Shown one piece after another: positions 61,684 through 64,000 of a stretch of 64,000 nt of DNA; position 1 is the first letter of the stretch; each line of letters begins with the position of its first letter. The notes beneath the pieces were generated by a model. The model was given only the letters and a program-made list of their open reading frames with translations, was not told the DNA's origin and ran no database searches. Location of the stretch: contig CAJTAT010000008.1 in NCBI GenBank assembly GCA_910574475.1, positions 1-64,000 on the forward strand, in the 5' to 3' direction. The translations under genes were made by a program, and so were the position numbers. Source of the stretch: Clostridia bacterium (GTDB lineage Bacteria > Bacillota > Clostridia > Lachnospirales > Lachnospiraceae).

Positions 61684-62352
61684 TCATTTTAACATAGGAT
61701 CACTAGATCTGGCAATGTTATTCGCAAACTTACCGTCATCCATTTCATATACCTCATCGCATAGGATTTCTATATCCTCTTTGTTGTGGCTTGCCAGGAG
61801 AATCGTTTTCCCTTCCTCCTTTAACTTTAACAATATTTTTCTCACATCTTCTACCCCCTGCTTATCTAAGCCGTTCATGGGTTCATCCAGGATTAAAATG
61901 TCAGGATTTTCCATAATTGCTTGAGCAATCCCAAGCCGCTGTCTCATTCCTAAGGAATACTTCCCCACTTTCTTTTTGCTTTTGGGATCTAGTCCCACGC
62001 GAATCATGCTTTCCTGAATTTCTTTTTTTCCAATCGCTTTTTTTATAGCCGCAAGATATTCTAGATTCTTATACCCGTTAAAAGCGCTCAAAAATCCAGG
62101 TGTCTCAATAATCATTCCTGTCTGTTCTGCAAAATCTATATCTTTTCCAATCTCTTTTCCCTCTACTAAAATTCTGCCCCTGGTCGGTTTTAAAAAGCCT
62201 ATGATAAGCTTAAACAGAACGGTCTTACCAGAACCATTTCTCCCAATGATTCCATATATTTTTCCCTTTTCAAAATCAATAGTAATATTCTCAAGAATGG
62301 TGTCATCCCCAAATTTTTTTGTTACATTTTCTACTTTTATCATACTATTCAT
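61684..62352 (-). CDS. ABC transporter ATP-binding protein
   Basis: 222 residues with Walker A GRNGSGKTV (37-45; Val replaces the usual second Thr), signature YSLGMRQRLGIAQA, Walker B ILILDEPMNGLD and the switch His in LLASHNKED. It has no C-terminal extension. It follows three membrane-protein genes on the same strand and should be their ATPase. Substrate not predictable; relatives export antimicrobial peptides or act in immunity. Confidence 0.88.
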   Translation of the reverse strand: MNSMIKVENVTKKFGDDTILENITIDFEKGKIYGIIGRNGSGKTVLFKLIIGFLKPTRGRILVEGKEIGKDIDFAEQTGMIIETPGFLSAFNGYKNLEYLAAIKKAIGKKEIQESMIRVGLDPKSKKKVGKYSLGMRQRLGIAQAIMENPDILILDEPMNGLDKQGVEDVRKILLKLKEEGKTILLASHNKEDIEILCDEVYEMDDGKFANNIARSSDPMLK

Positions 62353-62356
62353 ATCT

Positions 62357-62992
62357 TTAAACCCCTTCCATTTCTTTCTTTTTTAACAGATGGATTCCCA
62401 GAAAATAACAGCACAGTATCCCCAAAATCTGCAACACAATGACGCTTATGGCTGAAAATCCACTTATAGGAGCATAAAAATTGCTCTGTGCATACATGCC
62501 CCAGGCTCCAGGCATAAAAGGAGCAACCGCTTTATTCCTGTATCCATACAAAAATGTTATTCCTTCTGTAAATAAAAGCAAGGAAGGCACCACTTTTCTT
62601 ATCTTTGTTAGTTCCAAAAAGAGAAAAAACGATAAGAACAACATTCCATGAACTGTCCATAGTGCAAAAATCCAAAATACTGTTCCGGGACTGGTTAGCA
62701 AATATTTTGACAGAAACATTTCTGCCATCTTTCCCAAAAAGAGTAAAAATCCTGCTGTTAGTCCTCCATATAACAAATTTTTAATAAAATAATGTTTCCA
62801 CCATGTTTCTCTATTACCATACCGAAGGAGTATCAAATCCCGGTTTTTTCGATCTATTCCTAAATAAAACCCAATGATCAAAAGGTAAATCCCTATGGGC
62901 AAAAACCAGCGTCCCAGAGGAAGCAAAGGAAAAGTATCCATCCCTTCCATGGGGACCCCTGCAAAGAAGCGAAAAAAAAGACTCTTCTCCAT
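62357..62992 (-). CDS. ABC-associated integral membrane protein
   Basis: 211 residues with about six hydrophobic segments and no recognised domain name. An early cytosolic loop GIDRKNRDLILLRYGNRETWWKHYFIKNLL resembles the signature loop of small membrane subunits seen in lantibiotic-type ABC systems of Clostridia (LRYGSRxxWW). It lies 4 bp before the ATPase gene and overlaps the next membrane gene by 1 bp. Confidence 0.7.
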   Translation of the reverse strand: MEKSLFFRFFAGVPMEGMDTFPLLPLGRWFLPIGIYLLIIGFYLGIDRKNRDLILLRYGNRETWWKHYFIKNLLYGGLTAGFLLFLGKMAEMFLSKYLLTSPGTVFWIFALWTVHGMLFLSFFLFLELTKIRKVVPSLLLFTEGITFLYGYRNKAVAPFMPGAWGMYAQSNFYAPISGFSAISVIVLQILGILCCYFLGIHLLKKKEMEGV

Positions 62993-63837
62993 TACCTATC
63001 CTCCACTACATCCCTAAACTCTACATATTCAACCAGCCTCAGAGAAATCCATATGAGCGCTCCTATGATTCCTATAAATAGCAAAACTGTCTTCCACTGG
63101 CCACCGGCCCCATCTATGGAATATCCAGGCATAGCCTTTGCCATGAGAGAAATATTGCCAAGCCCGTCCTGTTGCTGCAAATATCCCAGTAACTGAAGGC
63201 TGAATACAATCAAGATCCCATAAATTCCTTTCAGAAAAAGATTGCACACATAGAGTAAAATGCCTAAAAACACAAGATATAGCCACATAAAAAGAAAGGT
63301 AATCCCAAATGCCTGGGGGACTGTTAGATTCCTCATAATATTTTCCCAAGGAAAAGTAATATTGTAAGCCAGCCCTAAATCATTTCCCCGATCCATAGCC
63401 AGACGATAAACAGGGCTACTCCACATTTTCCCCAAAAATCCCCAAAAGCTAGTAGCAATCACAGATACTGCGGCAATACATGTCACATAGACAAAAGCCT
63501 GAAACATAATATAGAGCAGCATGCCCACATTCCATCTTTTACGGCCGCTTCTGTATAGTATCAAATAACAATTTCCTTTTAGAAAAGGGGCGTCCGACAT
63601 GAGAAGAAGCCAGCCAAGCACTAGGAAAAGCATGTTTTTATAATGGTGTTCAATTACTATAAACGCCTCCAGAATATTGACTGGTTCCCCTGTATCCCAC
63701 ACATATTGAAGAAAAAAATTCAGCCAGTATCCAAACAACGCAATTCCCAAAATAAATCCCATAAGAACTCGTTTATCCTGGGATTCTTCCCAAAAAATAT
63801 TTTTCATGATGCAGAAAGTCTGACTTACTTTACCCAT
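62992..63837 (-). CDS. ABC-associated integral membrane protein with six or more TM helices
   Basis: 281 residues with hydrophobic segments near 25-48, 68-85, 105-130, 190-215, 218-235 and 250-270. A loop LILYRSGRKRWNVGMLLYIMF parallels the RYGNR loop of the next gene, so the two are probably distant paralogues forming a permease complex. AAAGGAG precedes the ATG. It overlaps the partial upstream gene by 8 bp and the next gene by 1 bp. Confidence 0.7.
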   Translation of the reverse strand: MGKVSQTFCIMKNIFWEESQDKRVLMGFILGIALFGYWLNFFLQYVWDTGEPVNILEAFIVIEHHYKNMLFLVLGWLLLMSDAPFLKGNCYLILYRSGRKRWNVGMLLYIMFQAFVYVTCIAAVSVIATSFWGFLGKMWSSPVYRLAMDRGNDLGLAYNITFPWENIMRNLTVPQAFGITFLFMWLYLVFLGILLYVCNLFLKGIYGILIVFSLQLLGYLQQQDGLGNISLMAKAMPGYSIDGAGGQWKTVLLFIGIIGALIWISLRLVEYVEFRDVVEDR

Positions 63838-64000
63838 AATGACATCTCCTTTTAAGCCCTAACAGGACTATAATTACCACCAATAGAATATAGACACATT
63901 CTATCAGGCCGGATAAGGGATAATTGTTTATGCCACGCATAAGCCAAATAGGGTTTAATAAGGGAAGTTTGTAAAATCCTATCCACATAGATTCATACAG
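63830..64000 (-). CDS. C-terminal end of another membrane protein of the ABC cluster (partial)
   Basis: An open frame enters from the right edge and ends at TAA 63830. The 56 visible residues include a final hydrophobic helix (LIECVYILLVVIIVLLGL) and a basic tail. It overlaps the next start by 8 bp, as expected for a coupled operon. The function cannot be named from this fragment. Confidence 0.6.
   Translation of the reverse strand: MYESMWIGFYKLPLLNPIWLMRGINNYPLSGLIECVYILLVVIIVLLGLKRRCHYG

Overview
The window looks like a chromosome segment of a low- to mid-GC Gram-positive anaerobe of the Clostridia, most likely a gut Lachnospiraceae. The evidence is strong purine-rich ribosome binding sites, several TTG starts, sporulation-family genes (YlbJ, SpoVB, YqfC/YqfD, a BofC-like protein), LPXTG-type anchoring and no outer-membrane genes. 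This placement is inferred from gene content only. Almost every gene lies on the minus strand, so transcription runs from high to low coordinates; the clear exception is the YlbJ-like gene at 44678-45607.

Region 1 (1-5300) is mobile-element cargo. It holds the end of an IS3-type element, a cysteine-rich KTR protein, a DUF4097 lipoprotein, an antimicrobial-peptide-type ABC transporter with its two-component system, a small HTH protein and TnpV. Region 2 (5300-7500) has a transglutaminase-fold lipoprotein, a ~315 bp palindromic MITE-like element and a dead Rpn/PD-(D/E)XK nuclease gene.

Region 3 (7500-16060) is a three-gene surface cassette: a membrane protein with a large ectodomain, an exported trigger-factor/SurA-like helical protein, and a 2084-residue von Willebrand A/CnaB adhesin with a C-terminal sortase signal. 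Region 4 (16069-36550) is a complete Gram-positive type IV pilus operon of about 20 kb: PilT, a giant 3381-residue modular pilin, four further pilin-like proteins, the major pilin, prepilin peptidase, PilC, a PilM/PilN-like fusion, PilO-like and PilB. It ends in a clear terminator. A LytTR response regulator lies just upstream, and a LytTR-like direct repeat sits in front of the operon's candidate promoter. The giant pilin has a class III prepilin leader, about 1500 residues of GLUG (GGIVG-type) repeats and about 1100 residues of Fn3-like domains. It is the most striking object in the window.

Region 5 (36640-61680) is mostly housekeeping: SDR and HAD enzymes, a pseudouridine synthase, an RNA m5C methyltransferase, a small alarmone synthetase, an M23 peptidase, PepD, CoaD, RsmD, ProA, 5-formyl-THF cyclo-ligase, a patatin, SpoVB/MurJ-like, DUF3048, YbeY, PhoH, YqfD/YqfC, an FAD oxidoreductase, TraX-like, a left-handed beta-helix protein and TopB. 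Region 6 (61680-64000) is an ABC transporter whose first membrane gene runs off the right edge. No tRNA, rRNA or CRISPR array was seen. Regions 3 and 4 together look like an adhesion island: a retractable pilus carrying a giant adhesive subunit, next to a wall-anchored adhesin.
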